Shown: positions 16,603 through 28,566, counted from the first letter of the stretch. The stretch is 64,000 bases of DNA from NP936 sp002726085 (GCA_036012905.1 DASCQF010000037.1:13929-77928), one strand, 5' to 3'. Translations and numbers: made by a program. The notes: a model not told the origin generated them from the sequence alone.

Positions 16603-16698
16603 GTGCCGCGCCGCTTGGGACCGGCGGGGTTTCCCCAGGCGTGTCCATTCCTTTTGAATCTGGAGTCCTTCGGGGACTGTGTAGGCTACAATGCACCC

Positions 16699-17193
16699 AT
16701 GATCTCGAGACTGCACCTTGGTGTCGTGTTCACCCTGTTCGTCGTCGTTTTCGGGGCCGGCTGCGCGCCTTCCCTCGACACGACGGAGTCGTTGCGGATG
16801 ACCCAGATCTCAAGCGGCTGGTTCAACGCCGGTCTTGACACCCTGGGTCGAAACAAGCTCGTGCCGACCGTGTCGTTCCGGCTCGAGAACACGACCGACG
16901 ACACGATCCGCTACGTCCAGCTCAACGGCGTGTTCCGGCGAGAGGGCGAAGAGGAGGAATGGGGCACCTCCTACGTCCATGCGTTCGGCACCGAGGGCCT
17001 CGACGCCGGTTTGTCTACAATCGAGTACCGGCTCGAGTCGGAGCGAGGCTACACCGGCGAGCAGGCGCGAGACGAGATGCTCGCCCATAGTGGCTTCGTC
17101 GACGTGAGGATGGATCTGTTTGTCAAGCACCGCGGCGACCAGTGGGTCCGTCTGGACTCGATCGACATCGACCGCCAGCTGCTGACGCAGTAG
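16699..17193 (+). CDS. small lipoprotein, possibly YcfL/DUF1425-like
   Basis: A 164-residue predicted lipoprotein: MISRLHLGVVFTLFVVVFGAGC gives a signal peptide with lipobox GAGC. The mature domain (SFRLENTTDDTIRYVQLNGVFRR, FVDVRMDLFVKHRGDQWVRL) looks like a beta-sandwich. ATG 16699 is chosen for the signal sequence; the frame is open upstream from 16603, which would bury it. It follows the anti-sigma gene by 96 bp and precedes the permease by 4 bp, so it may belong to the regulated operon. Role unknown; the DUF1425 comparison is weak. Confidence 0.7.
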   Translation: MISRLHLGVVFTLFVVVFGAGCAPSLDTTESLRMTQISSGWFNAGLDTLGRNKLVPTVSFRLENTTDDTIRYVQLNGVFRREGEEEEWGTSYVHAFGTEGLDAGLSTIEYRLESERGYTGEQARDEMLAHSGFVDVRMDLFVKHRGDQWVRLDSIDIDRQLLTQ

Positions 17194-17197
17194 GCGC

Positions 17198-18592
17198 GTG
17201 ACAACCGTCTCGTCAACCGTCACACCAGTCCCGCCTGCGCTCGACCGGCGTCTCGGTCCGCTTGACGGCGCCGCTATCGTCGTCTCCAACGTCATCGGCG
17301 GCGGCATCTTCCTGGTGCCGGCGTTCGTCGCGCAGTCGGTTCCGCATCCCTTGGCGATGGTCGCCGTGTGGGGGGCCGGTGGTGTGCTGGCGTTCGCCGG
17401 GGCAATGGCCTACGCGGAGTTGGCCGCGTTGCGGCCGCGGGCCGGTGGCGAGTACGTATATCTACGCGAGGCGTTCGGTCCGCTTGCGGGGTTCCTCACC
17501 GGATGGACCTCCTTCGTCGCTGGTTTTGCCGGTGCGATTGCCGCCAGCGCGGTCGGGTTGGCCAGCTACCTCAGCCGGTTCCTACCGGCGGCCGGCGATA
17601 CAACACCGCTCCTGACCGTGCCGCTCGGTCTGCTCGACCTCGTGGTGTCGCCGCAAGCGCTCGTGGCAGTTCTGGTGATCGCCTGCTTGTCGGGAGTGCA
17701 CATGCTCGGTCTCGGTCCCGGACGGATCATCCAGAATCTCCTGGCGGGGATGAAGGTTGCGCTCCTGGTTGCTTTTGTGGTGCTGGGGTTCGGGCTCGGA
17801 GAAGGAAACACCGCTCACTTCACCACCGGTGGCGCCGTCTCGCCCACGCTCTGGGTACTGGCGCTCGTCCCGGTGATGTTCAGCTACTCGGGATGGAACG
17901 CGGCCGCCTATGTGGCCGAAGAGATTCGGGATCCCGGCCGCAATGTGCCGCTGGCGCTTGGGGTGGGGACGATCGCGGTGGTGGTGATCTATCTGCTTCT
18001 GAACCTGCTTTTCATCTACGCCTTGCCGGTGACGGAGTTTGCCGCGGTGGACGCCCGAGTCGGGGATGCGGCAGCCGATCGGCTGTTTGGGCCCAGGGTC
18101 GCCGGCCCGGTCGCGGCCGCGTCGGTGGTGATGATCGCCGCGAGCATCAGCGCGATGGTGATGGCCGGTCCGCGCGTCTACTATGCGATGGCACGCGATG
18201 GTCAGTTCCCCGCGATGGCGGCACGAGTCGATCCCCGGTTTCGCACTCCGCTCGTCGCCATCGCGGCCCAGGGCGTCTGGGCCTGTCTACTCGTCTTGTC
18301 CGGCCGATTCGAGCAGCTTGTCGAATACACCGGCTTCGCGGTGGTGCTGTTCGCCGGTGTCGCGGTAACGGCGCTGTTCGTGTTGCGCCGCCGCGACCCT
18401 GACGAGGCTCGACCGTTCCGGGCGTGGGGGTATCCGCTCGCGCCGCTCGTCTTCGCCGTGGCCAGCCTGCTGATTGTCCTCAATGCGTTGTGGCGAAGTC
18501 CGGTGACTTCCGGCGCGGGTGCGCTCGTTATCGCCGCCGGTGTGCCCGTCTATCTGCTCATGCGGCGCTCGCGAGCTCGAGCCTCGACCTAG
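17198..18592 (+). CDS. APC-superfamily amino acid permease
   Basis: A 464-residue inner-membrane transporter with about 12 membrane segments. The start of the APC fold is clear: AAIVVSNVIGGGIFLVPAFVA carries the GGGIF-type unwound first helix that binds the amino-acid backbone. FSYSGWNAAAYVAEEIRDPGRNVPLAL is the conserved sixth-helix region. Substrate is not evident; the layout fits the Lat/amino-acid-polyamine type. GTG 17198 starts 4 bp after the lipoprotein stop. The 3' end runs into a heptamer repeat. Confidence 0.88.
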   Translation: MTTVSSTVTPVPPALDRRLGPLDGAAIVVSNVIGGGIFLVPAFVAQSVPHPLAMVAVWGAGGVLAFAGAMAYAELAALRPRAGGEYVYLREAFGPLAGFLTGWTSFVAGFAGAIAASAVGLASYLSRFLPAAGDTTPLLTVPLGLLDLVVSPQALVAVLVIACLSGVHMLGLGPGRIIQNLLAGMKVALLVAFVVLGFGLGEGNTAHFTTGGAVSPTLWVLALVPVMFSYSGWNAAAYVAEEIRDPGRNVPLALGVGTIAVVVIYLLLNLLFIYALPVTEFAAVDARVGDAAADRLFGPRVAGPVAAASVVMIAASISAMVMAGPRVYYAMARDGQFPAMAARVDPRFRTPLVAIAAQGVWACLLVLSGRFEQLVEYTGFAVVLFAGVAVTALFVLRRRDPDEARPFRAWGYPLAPLVFAVASLLIVLNALWRSPVTSGAGALVIAAGVPVYLLMRRSRARAST

Positions 18593-18593
18593 C

Positions 18594-18658
18594 GGCTTCA
18601 GGCTTCAGGCTACAGGCTTCGGGGCTCTTCTGACTTCTGCCTTCTGACTCCTGCCTTT
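18594..18658 (+). repeat. heptamer arrays GGCTTCA and CTTCTGA between the permease and hslV
   Basis: Directly after the permease stop, GGCTTCA is repeated with variants. Copies of CTTCTGA/CTTCTGC/CTCCTGC follow up to 18658. It is the same heptamer class, in reverse orientation, as the arrays at 56699 and 6591. It occupies most of the 92-bp gap before hslV. Confidence 0.75.
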
Positions 18659-18684
18659 TCAAGTCACCGTGATAGGCTCGAACC

Positions 18685-19212
18685 ATGATTCGGAGTACGA
18701 CCGTGCTGTCGGTGCGCCACAACGGACATTCCGTCTTGGCCGGTGACGGACAGGTCACTTTCGGCGACACCGTGGTGAAACAGAGTGCCCGCAAGATCCG
18801 GCGGCTCTACCACGACCAGATCCTGGCGGGGTTCGCCGGATCGGCCGCCGATTCGTTCGCCCTGTTCTCACGGTTCGAGTCCAAACTGGAGCAGCATCGC
18901 GGCAACCTGGAGCGGTCGGCGGTCGAGTTGGCCAAGGACTGGCGGACCGACCGTCTCCTGCGTCGGCTCGAGGCGATGCTCCTCGTCCTCGACGCAAACT
19001 CGACGTTCCTCTTGTCTGGAACCGGCGACCTCATCGAGCCAGACGATGGCATTATCGCCATCGGCTCCGGCGGGGGCTATGCGATGGCGGCCGCCAAGTC
19101 GCTGGCGCGTCACACCGAGTTCGGGGCACGGGAGATCGCCGAGCGCGCCATGGAAATTGCTGCGTCCATTTGCATTTACACAAACGCCAGTGTCACGATC
19201 GAAGAGTTGTAG
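18685..19212 (+). CDS. hslV: HslV (ClpQ) peptidase subunit of the HslUV protease
   Basis: N-terminal-nucleophile threonine protease of the proteasome family, forming a double hexamer capped by HslU. The 175-residue product has the family core TTVLSVRHNGHSVLAGDGQVTFG, VVKQSARKIRRLY, GFAGSAADSFALFSRFE and GSGGGYAMAAAKSL. The catalytic threonine should be Thr5, so a four-residue MIRS leader must be removed; no nearer start codon exists. hslU follows 36 bp downstream. In many genomes trmFO-xerC precede hslVU; here they are separated by about 9.5 kb. Confidence 0.97.
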   Translation: MIRSTTVLSVRHNGHSVLAGDGQVTFGDTVVKQSARKIRRLYHDQILAGFAGSAADSFALFSRFESKLEQHRGNLERSAVELAKDWRTDRLLRRLEAMLLVLDANSTFLLSGTGDLIEPDDGIIAIGSGGGYAMAAAKSLARHTEFGAREIAERAMEIAASICIYTNASVTIEEL

Positions 19213-19248
19213 GACGAATCAGAGTCGGTCCTTCTTCGGCGCCTACAG

Positions 19249-20660
<1,412 letters not shown>

Positions 20661-20664
<4 letters not shown>

Positions 20665-22235
20665 CCTTGTTCCAGCGCCGAGTCGCGCTGCTTGTCGGAC
20701 TGGTGGCGGCGGCGCAGCACTGGGGCTGCGGCATGAAAGGCCCGCCGCTGGCGCCGTTTGTGCGGGTGCCGGCCGCAGTGACCGACTTGACGGTGCGCCA
20801 GCTCGGCGACGAGGTGTTTGTCGGCTTCACGCTCCCAACCGCGAACCGGGATGGTACGGCGCCGGCCGATCTTGTTCGGGTGGACGTGTATGCCATGACC
20901 ACCCAACCGCGCATTCCGCCCGATCGCACGCTCGACCTCGAAGAGTTCGAAGAAGCGGCGACCCTGGTTGCCTCCCTTGAAGTGAGTGCCTTCCCGCCGC
21001 CGATCGAGCGGACCGAGGAGGATCCGGCGGCGGCGGTCCAGGTTGCCGCGCCGTTCGTGCAAGGCTTCCCGGTTGCGATTTCTGAGATGCTGACCGCGGA
21101 GACGCTGGTGCCGGTGGACCCCTGGGAGGACGAGCGTGAGGATGAAGATGAGGATGACGAGGAGTTGGAGCGACCGCTGATCGTCCCGCTCATGACACCG
21201 CTGCTGCCCGGACCGCTGCAGCGTGAGTATGTGGTCGTGGGCGTGTCCAGCAAAGGGGAAGAGGGGGAAGCTGGCACACGTATATCCGTGCCGATGGTCG
21301 ACGCGCCGGTAGCGCCGTCTGTGTTTGCACTCACCTACTCAGAAGTGGTCGTCAACATCACGTGGGAGCCGCCGCGGGGGGTACGCAGCTCGGTACACGC
21401 GCCCGTGGCCGTAGCTCCGACTATCACGACACCGTCGGCGGCGGAGCCGACCAACACCGCCGCAACCACGGCACCCCCGGTTCCAGTGCGAGTAGGTGCC
21501 GTCCAGACGACGACCGGCACGCCATCCGCGACCCCGGTGGCGCCAACGGTCGCCCCGACCTCCGCTGGTCAGACGACGACCGGTACGCCATCCATGACCC
21601 CGGCGTCACCAGGGGTTGTCTCAACACCCGCCGGTCAGACAACGACGAGCACGCCGGTGGTGCCCGCGGCCGTAGCTCCGCCCGTCCTGCCATCCAATCC
21701 GATCCGCGACTGGCCGCCCGCGACACGCTACGATCTGTTCGAGATCGTCGAGTCGGAAGGCGGTGTACTGACCATACCGGTACCGCTCAATCCGACGTCG
21801 CTCATCGATCCCGAATACGCAGACACGCGTGTCATGGAATTCGGGGTCGAGCGTTGCTACGCTGTCAGCAGCCTCGACGTCGTCGGCGGGCTCGACATCC
21901 GGAGCGCGTTGTCGACACGGGAGTGTGTTGCGCTCGTCGATGTCTTTCCACCGGCGGCGCCTGACGGGCTCGAGGCGGTCGGCGGCGATGGAGCGGTCAG
22001 TCTGATCTGGGAGGCGAACGACGAGGAAGACCTCGCCGGCTATCTGGTCTTGCGCGGTGTGCCGGCAGGTGAGACACTGCAGCCGCTTACCCCGGAGCCG
22101 GTGCCGGAGAACACTTACCGGGACACAACCGCAGAGCCGGGTGTGCGCTATGTGTATGCCGTGCGTGCGGTCGACATGGCCCAACCACCCAATATCAGTC
22201 CGTCCTCCGATCGGGCGGAGGACGCGGCGCGATGA
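20661..22235 (+). CDS. large secreted lipoprotein with LptM-like N-terminus and C-terminal fibronectin type III domain
   Basis: A 524-residue envelope protein with no family I can name. The N-terminus has a hydrophobic signal and QHWGCGMKGPPLAP, close to the CGLKGPLYxP motif of the LptM/YifL lipoprotein, so lipidation is likely although the -2 residue is Trp. Two beta-sandwich regions flank a Thr/Pro-rich segment (about residues 255-345) built partly from a 22-residue repeat. The C-terminal part (APDGLEAVGGDGAVSLIWEA...YRDTTAEPGVRYVYAVRAVD) reads as an Fn3 domain. GTG 20661 overlaps the hslU stop. It could scaffold outer-membrane assembly; that is inference. Confidence 0.78.
21504..21660 (+). 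repeat. 66-bp tandem repeat in the Fn3 lipoprotein gene
   Basis: Units begin at 21504, 21570 and 21636 (each starts CAGACGACGACC or a near copy); the third is partial. The spacing is exactly 66 bp, that is 22 codons, encoding QTTTGTPSxTPxxP-type linkers. Copy number could vary without shifting frame. Confidence 0.85.
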
Positions 22236-22266
22236 CCGGTCTTAGCGCAAGATCCCCAAGCACCCC

Positions 22267-23043
22267 ATGGACCCCATTTATCGGATCGAACACGACGGTC
22301 GTCCTCAGCATGCCCTCCGACGTGACGGCGCCTGGTATCTCCTCGAGGGGGATCCGTTCGGGCAGCACACGAGAGGAGCGCGAGTGCACGGACCGGAGCC
22401 CCGCGTGCTGGCGCCGGTTGGGCCATCCAAGATCGTGGCGGTCGGGCTGAACTACAGGGATCATGCGGCTGAGATGAACAAGGCGTTGCCGGATGAGCCG
22501 CTGATCTTCCTGAAACCCTCGACCGCTGTGATCGGCACTGGGGCGTCGATCGTCATCCCGCGTGATGCCGGGCGGGTCGACTATGAGGCGGAGGTGGGCG
22601 TGGTGATCGGCCGGACCGCGCGCCACGTACCGGCCGCTCGGGCGCACGAGTACGTGCTCGGCCTGACCTGCGTCAACGACGTGAGCGACCGCGATCTGCA
22701 GCGGCGCGACGTGCAGTACACGCGCGCCAAGGGGTTCGATACATTCGCGCCGGTCGGGCCCTGCATCGCCGCCGGTGACATCGATCAGCCGATCGCGGTC
22801 GAATCTCGAGTCAATGGCGAGCGCCGCCAGCACTCGAGCACGCGCGAGCTGATCTTTCCGATTCGGCGCCTGATCGAGTTCGTCACCGCAGTGATGACGT
22901 TGCTGCCCGGCGACATCATCTCGACCGGTACGCCACCGGGCGTCGGGCCGATCGTACCTGGCGATCAGGTGGTGGTTGCCGTAGAGGGCGTCGGCGAGCT
23001 GGTCAACGACGTCGTCGCGGGCGGAAGCCAGGTGCCACACTGA
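22267..23043 (+). CDS. fumarylacetoacetate hydrolase (FAH) family enzyme
   Basis: A 258-residue enzyme of the FAH superfamily, which hydrolyses, decarboxylates or isomerises beta-keto or hydroxy-dienoate acids with a divalent metal. Signatures are VAVGLNYRDHAAEMN, IFLKPSTAVIGTG, DYEAEVGVVIGR (the Glu metal ligands), VNDVSDRDLQ and KGFDTFAPVGPCI, with TGTPPGVGP near the end. The substrate cannot be fixed by sequence; relatives include hydroxyhepta-dienedioate isomerases and oxaloacetate decarboxylases. It starts at ATG 22267, 31 bp after the lipoprotein. Confidence 0.9.
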   Translation: MDPIYRIEHDGRPQHALRRDGAWYLLEGDPFGQHTRGARVHGPEPRVLAPVGPSKIVAVGLNYRDHAAEMNKALPDEPLIFLKPSTAVIGTGASIVIPRDAGRVDYEAEVGVVIGRTARHVPAARAHEYVLGLTCVNDVSDRDLQRRDVQYTRAKGFDTFAPVGPCIAAGDIDQPIAVESRVNGERRQHSSTRELIFPIRRLIEFVTAVMTLLPGDIISTGTPPGVGPIVPGDQVVVAVEGVGELVNDVVAGGSQVPH

Positions 23044-23158
23044 CAGGGTGCTGAAGAACGGCGAGATCGGTTTCCGGCGTCGTACTCATGCCGCGACCGG
23101 CCAGGGCAGGGCGCGACGAGGGAGCAGACTGGCGGTCTGTGCCTGAGGCAGCAACGCC
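23044..23158 (-). repeat. degenerate reverse copy (copy C) of the palindromic element
   Basis: Bases 23110-23157 read on the minus strand match the core of the element at 40491-40540 (GCGTTGC, CACAG, CTCCCTCGTCGCG in the same order) with several mismatches. The upstream end (CAGGGTGCTGAAGAAC at about 23045) mirrors sequence following copy A. Terminal arms are not recognisable, so the copy is decayed. It fills the first half of the gap after the FAH gene. Confidence 0.6.
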
Positions 23159-23275
23159 CAAGGCGCGCGACAATGCGCGCCCCGCGGTCGCGGAGTGGGG
23201 CTCTGGGGCCCCCGCGAGCGCCCGCGGGGGGTTCGGGGCGAAGTCCCGTCCGAGTAAAGACGGGATGCCCCGCCC
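23159..23275. repeat. GC-rich block with GGGGCCCCCGC core
   Basis: A run of nested GC-rich inverted repeats: GCGCGC...GCGCGCCCCGCGG, then GGGGCCCCCGCGAGC, then CGGGGCGAAGTCCCG, and a tail CCCGTCCGAGTAAAGACGGG. The same order of motifs occurs at 45584-45796. It probably forms stable hairpins in DNA or RNA. It lies between the FAH gene and the aldolase gene. Confidence 0.7.
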
Positions 23276-23298
23276 GGAAACCAAGGAGTGAACAAGGG

Positions 23299-23958
23299 AT
23301 GAAGCTATTTGTCGACACCGCGAACCTGGAAGAGATCGAGGCGCTCGTGCCCCTCGGTATCGTCGACGGCGTCACCACCAACCCGTCGCTCCTGGCCAAG
23401 GTCGGGGGTGACCCCCGCGCGGCGCTGAAGCGGATTTGCGAGGTCGTGCAGGGGCCGGTGAGCGCCGAGGTCGTCGCAACTGACAGTGATGGCATGGTGC
23501 GCGAAGGGCGCGAGCTGGCGGCGATCGACCCGCACATCGTCGTCAAGGTGCCGTTCGGCAAACCCGGCGTGCGGGCCTGTCACACACTGGCCAACGAAGG
23601 GATCCGCGTGAACGTCACTCTGGTGTTCTCGCCGGCTCAGGCGTTGCTGGCCGCCAAGGTCGGCGCGTCGTTTGTCAGTCCGTTCGTTGGACGGCTCGAT
23701 GACATCGGTACGTCGGGAATGAATCTCATCTCGCAGATCGTCGAGATCTTCGAGAACTTCGAGTTCTCCACCGAGGTGCTCGTTGCCAGCGTCCGCGGGC
23801 CGATTCACGTCATCGAATCTGCTCGCATGGGCGCCGACGTCTGCACCTGCCCGCCCAAGGCGATCGAGGCGCTGTTCAACCATCCGTTGACCGAGATCGG
23901 GCTGGCAAAGTTTCTGGCGGATTGGGCTAAGGCCCAGCAACAGCAGCCTGTGGCGTAG
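23299..23958 (+). CDS. fructose-6-phosphate aldolase/transaldolase-like protein (TalC/FSA)
   Basis: Class I aldolase of the small transaldolase type, 219 residues. It begins MKLFVDTANLEEI and includes IVDGVTTNPSLLAK, the Schiff-base lysine Lys83 in HIVVKVPF, VTLVFSPAQALLAA and FVSPFVGRLDD. Enzymes of this length make or use fructose 6-phosphate, or transfer dihydroxyacetone units in the pentose phosphate route; sequence alone does not separate the two. ATG 23299 is the right start: the frame upstream is GC-rich repeat. It sits 9 bp upstream of the carboxylase gene. Confidence 0.93.
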   Translation: MKLFVDTANLEEIEALVPLGIVDGVTTNPSLLAKVGGDPRAALKRICEVVQGPVSAEVVATDSDGMVREGRELAAIDPHIVVKVPFGKPGVRACHTLANEGIRVNVTLVFSPAQALLAAKVGASFVSPFVGRLDDIGTSGMNLISQIVEIFENFEFSTEVLVASVRGPIHVIESARMGADVCTCPPKAIEALFNHPLTEIGLAKFLADWAKAQQQQPVA

Positions 23959-23967
23959 GACAGTCCA

Positions 23968-25509
23968 GTGGACAAACAGAAGCGGCTCGAGGACTACACG
24001 CGACGCGCACAGCTTGGCGGCGGCGAGGAGCGCCTTGCCCGTCAGCATGCGGCCGGGAAGCTCACCGCACGGGAGCGGGTCGATCTGTTCTTCGACCCTG
24101 GCACGTTCCAGGAAGTGGACCAGCTCGTCGTGCACCGATGTCGCGATTTTGGGATGGAGGAGCAGGTCGTGCCGGGCGACGGTGTCGTTGCCGGGCGGGG
24201 CCGTGTCGACGGGCGGCTCGTCTACGCCTTCGCGCAGGACTTCACCGTTTTTGGGGGATCGCTGTCTGAAACCAACGCCGCCAAGATCGTCAAGATCATG
24301 GACCTCGCCGTGGAGGCGGGTGCTCCGATCGTCGGGCTGAACGATTCCGGGGGGGCGCGCATTCAGGAAGGGGTCCTTTCACTCGGGGGTTACGCCGACA
24401 TCTTCCTCCGCAACACGTTGGCGTCCGGTGTCGTGCCGCAGATCTCCGCCATCATGGGCCCCTGTGCCGGTGGCGCGGTGTACTCGCCCGCCATCACCGA
24501 TTTCACCGTCATGGTGGACCAAACGAGCTACATGTTCATCACCGGGCCGGACGTCATCAAGACGGTCACCCATGAGGATGTGACCAAGGAAGAGCTTGGC
24601 GGCGCGATGACCCACAACGCCAAGAGCGGGGTGGCGCACTTCGTCGTGCCGGACGACCAGGCATGCCTGGCTCTCATCCGCACGCTGCTCGGGTTCTGGC
24701 CAAGCAACAACCTGGATGAGACGCCGCGCGGCGCGGCGACCGACCCGGTCGACCGTGAGGACCCGGCGCTCGACGATCTGGTGCCGGAGCTGCCGCACCA
24801 GCCTTACGACATGCGTGAGCTCATCCGCGCCGTCGCCGACCAGGGCGAGTTCGTCGAGGTGCACGAGCACTATGCCCGGAACATCCTCGTCGGCTTCGTG
24901 CGCTTCGGCGGTCAGTCTGTCGGTGTCGTGGCCAACCAGCCGGCGCATCTCGCAGGCACGCTCGACATCGACGCGTCGGTCAAAGGTGCGCGCTTCGTCC
25001 GCTTCTGCGACGCCTTCAATATTCCGCTGGTGACGTTCGAGGATGTCCCGGGCTTTCTGCCCGGCACCCAACAAGAGTTCGGCGGCATCATTCGCCATGG
25101 TGCGAAGCTGCTGTTTGCCTTCGCCGAGGCTACCGTGCCGAAAGTGACCGTGATCACCCGCAAGGCCTACGGCGGAGCCTATTGCGTCATGGCCAGCAAG
25201 CACATCCGCACCGACGTGAACTTCGCCTGGCCCAGCGCCGAGATCGCCGTGATGGGACCCGAAGGGGCCGTGAATATCCTCTACAAGCGGGAGCTCGATG
25301 CGGCCGATGACCCCGATGCGCTCCGCACCGAGAAGGTCGCCGAGTTTCGAGAGAAGCTTGCCAACCCGTTTGTCGCCGCCGGTCGCGGGTTCATCGACGA
25401 GGTGATTCAGCCGCACACCACCCGGCCAAAGCTGATCGCCGCCCTCCGCAGCCTGGAGGGGAAGCGCGACAAAAACCCGCCAAAGAAACACGGGAACATA
25501 CCGCTGTAG
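23968..25509 (+). CDS. acyl-CoA carboxylase carboxyltransferase (propionyl-CoA carboxylase beta-like)
   Basis: Carboxyltransferase subunit that moves CO2 from carboxybiotin to an acyl-CoA, probably propionyl-CoA. The 513-residue product has both crotonase-like halves: KLTARERVDLFFDPGTFQE, VGLNDSGGARIQEGVLSLGGYADIF and GPCAGGAVYSPAITDF in the first; TFEDVPGFLPGTQQEFGGIIRHGAKLLFA, KAYGGAYCVMASK and MGPEGAVNIL in the second. Full length and uninterrupted. It starts with GTG 23968, 9 bp after the aldolase. Its biotin carboxylase and carrier lie downstream after two small membrane genes on the opposite strand. Confidence 0.94.
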   Translation: MDKQKRLEDYTRRAQLGGGEERLARQHAAGKLTARERVDLFFDPGTFQEVDQLVVHRCRDFGMEEQVVPGDGVVAGRGRVDGRLVYAFAQDFTVFGGSLSETNAAKIVKIMDLAVEAGAPIVGLNDSGGARIQEGVLSLGGYADIFLRNTLASGVVPQISAIMGPCAGGAVYSPAITDFTVMVDQTSYMFITGPDVIKTVTHEDVTKEELGGAMTHNAKSGVAHFVVPDDQACLALIRTLLGFWPSNNLDETPRGAATDPVDREDPALDDLVPELPHQPYDMRELIRAVADQGEFVEVHEHYARNILVGFVRFGGQSVGVVANQPAHLAGTLDIDASVKGARFVRFCDAFNIPLVTFEDVPGFLPGTQQEFGGIIRHGAKLLFAFAEATVPKVTVITRKAYGGAYCVMASKHIRTDVNFAWPSAEIAVMGPEGAVNILYKRELDAADDPDALRTEKVAEFREKLANPFVAAGRGFIDEVIQPHTTRPKLIAALRSLEGKRDKNPPKKHGNIPL

Positions 25510-25546
25510 CGCCGTGTGCAATACCCGCTCTGGGGATCTGGCGGTG

Positions 25547-25777
25547 CTATGAAACCCTGATGTCGCCCTTGAACACGACGAAGACCAGGGTCACCGCGAG
25601 GAGTGCCACATATGGCGCGAAGAGTCCGGCTCCGTAGGGCACGAGGGACCGGCCGGCGAACCCTGTGAGCCACATCACCAGGAACAGGGTGGTCCGCTTC
25701 GGCCACAGCTCATCCCAGCCGACAAGCATCAGGACCCAGAAGGTGACATGGGCGGCTATCGCGGCAAGGAAGACCAT
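25547..25777 (-). CDS. small integral membrane protein, unknown function
   Basis: A 76-residue, strongly hydrophobic protein with about three membrane spans (MVFLAAIAAHVTFWVLMLVGW; FLVMWLTGFAGRSLV; VALLAVTLVFVVFKG). No motif ties it to a known family. It lies 10 bp downstream of another membrane gene on the same strand, and this pair is the only minus-strand material between two subunits of the same carboxylase. It is inferred to be a real gene from hydrophobicity and tight spacing. Confidence 0.6.
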   Translation of the reverse strand: MVFLAAIAAHVTFWVLMLVGWDELWPKRTTLFLVMWLTGFAGRSLVPYGAGLFAPYVALLAVTLVFVVFKGDIRVS

Positions 25778-25787
25778 GAGCTGCCTC

Positions 25788-26162
25788 TCAGCGAGCCGGG
25801 TCGTCGACTTCCTCGATGACCGTCGCGGCCCCCAACAAGAACGCTGCGTAGCCAGTCGCTAGCACCAGCAGCATCAGGCTGAAATCAGTCCCGCGATCCA
25901 GATTGAGACCCGCCACGCCCGGCATCCCCGCACCCAGAATGATCAGATTGGCTACCACGATGACGCGGCGCGCTCCTCCCGAGCTGAGGGACCCAGGAAA
26001 CCGGCCGTCCCGCAGGGCGGCTGGTATTACGCCGGCCATCGTCCCAAATGCGAGGCCGGTGCAGATCGCCGTGATGGGAGTGGTGCCCACCAGGAGAGTG
26101 AGCGCGCCTCCGACGGGTGCGGCGACGACCATGGTCAGCACAGCGAATCGTCTGTTGATCAT
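25788..26162 (-). CDS. membrane protein of unknown function
   Basis: A 124-residue protein with about four membrane segments (FAVLTMVVAAPVGGALTLLVG; ICTGLAFGTMAGVIPAAL; RVIVVANLIILGAGMPG; LMLLVLATGYAAFLLGAATV) and short loops. The ATG at 26162 follows GGGGG on the minus strand. It is upstream of and probably co-transcribed with the 76-residue membrane gene. I do not recognise the family; the two could form a small heteromeric membrane complex. Confidence 0.65.
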   Translation of the reverse strand: MINRRFAVLTMVVAAPVGGALTLLVGTTPITAICTGLAFGTMAGVIPAALRDGRFPGSLSSGGARRVIVVANLIILGAGMPGVAGLNLDRGTDFSLMLLVLATGYAAFLLGAATVIEEVDDPAR

Positions 26163-26485
26163 GCGTTCCCCCCAGACTGGTTCGTGCTTGACGGAGTAGA
26201 CGACGCGCGAGGCGGTGATTCGGTGTTGTTGGCGAGCATAGCACGAGGTGAATCGGGGTCTGCCCGTAACCGTCAGACACGTTCCTTCGGAGCGGTGCCA
26301 GCCGGCTTCAAGTGTTAGAATAATAGACAGTTCGCTCTGTCCTGAGTGGTTCGGTTCGCCAGTGTGAACAGGACCAGCAAACTCGGCGTCTTGCCCACGG
26401 CGCCGTGTATTGGAGGTGGCGTGCGGGTTGTCCGGGTCGTTCCCGGTCCGCGCGTGCCTCCTGCGTCGAAAGACTCAAGTCTCCA
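26163..26485. other. divergent intergenic region before the biotin carboxylase gene
   Basis: About 320 bp between a minus-strand membrane gene and the biotin carboxylase. It holds the candidate promoter at 26313-26321 and a leader of about 165 bases. The carboxylase frame extends back to 26405, but that stretch lacks a plausible start context. No other gene seen. Confidence 0.5.
26313..26321 (+). promoter_or_regulatory. candidate extended -10 promoter for the carboxylase/TamB operon
   Basis: TGT-TAGAAT (TG, one base, then TAGAAT) fits an extended -10 element in a local AT-rich patch. No good -35 is present, which extended -10 promoters can tolerate. It points toward the biotin carboxylase start at 26486. 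Confidence 0.4.
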
Positions 26486-27999
<1,514 letters not shown>

Positions 28000-28000
<1 letters not shown>

Positions 28001-28566
28001 TGGCGACGGGCGAGGGTCGTGGTCCGAAGCGGCTGCATGTCGAGGTGGCGGGTGAGCGGCGACTGGTCACGGTCGAGCCGGTTGGCCCAATAGGGGATGC
28101 AGGGTCCCGATTCCTTGTGAGCTGGGACGACACGAAGTACGAAGTAGACGCGTCGCGGCTTCGATCGGGGGCGCTGTCGCTGATCGTGCCGGCGGTAGGG
28201 CACGCGAGTCACGAGGTGACCTGTCACGAGACGGCGCCCGGTGACCTGCTGCTCGGGATTGACGGGCGGCGCGTCCGCGCGTTGGTCACAGACGGTCGCA
28301 GCCGAGGAACGGGGACTGCAGGGCCGGCCAACATCGGTGAGCACCGCGTCGCGTCGCCGATGCCCGGCCGGGTCGTGCGTGTGCCGGTCGAACCGGGCGA
28401 TGTGGTGGACGTCGGGCAAGGGCTCGTGGTCGTGGAGGCGATGAAGATGGAGAACGAGATTGTCTCTCCGGTCGCCGGTGTCGTGCAGGAGGTGAGCGCC
28501 GCGACAGGCGACTCGGTCGAGACCGGTGCCGTGCTGGTCGTGGTGGGTGCCCAGGAAAATGACTGA
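28000..28566 (+). CDS. biotin carboxyl carrier protein subunit of acyl-CoA carboxylase
   Basis: Carries biotin between the carboxylase and carboxyltransferase sites. The 188-residue product has a middle beta-rich BT-like region (FLVSWDDTKYEVDASRL) and a C-terminal biotinyl domain with EAMKMENEI, so biotin goes on Lys149. Together with the upstream 504 residues it equals a typical 690-residue alpha subunit. Its start overlaps the upstream stop by one base and its own stop overlaps the TamB-like start in the same way (TGATG), giving a chain of coupled genes from carboxylase to envelope assembly. Confidence 0.92.
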
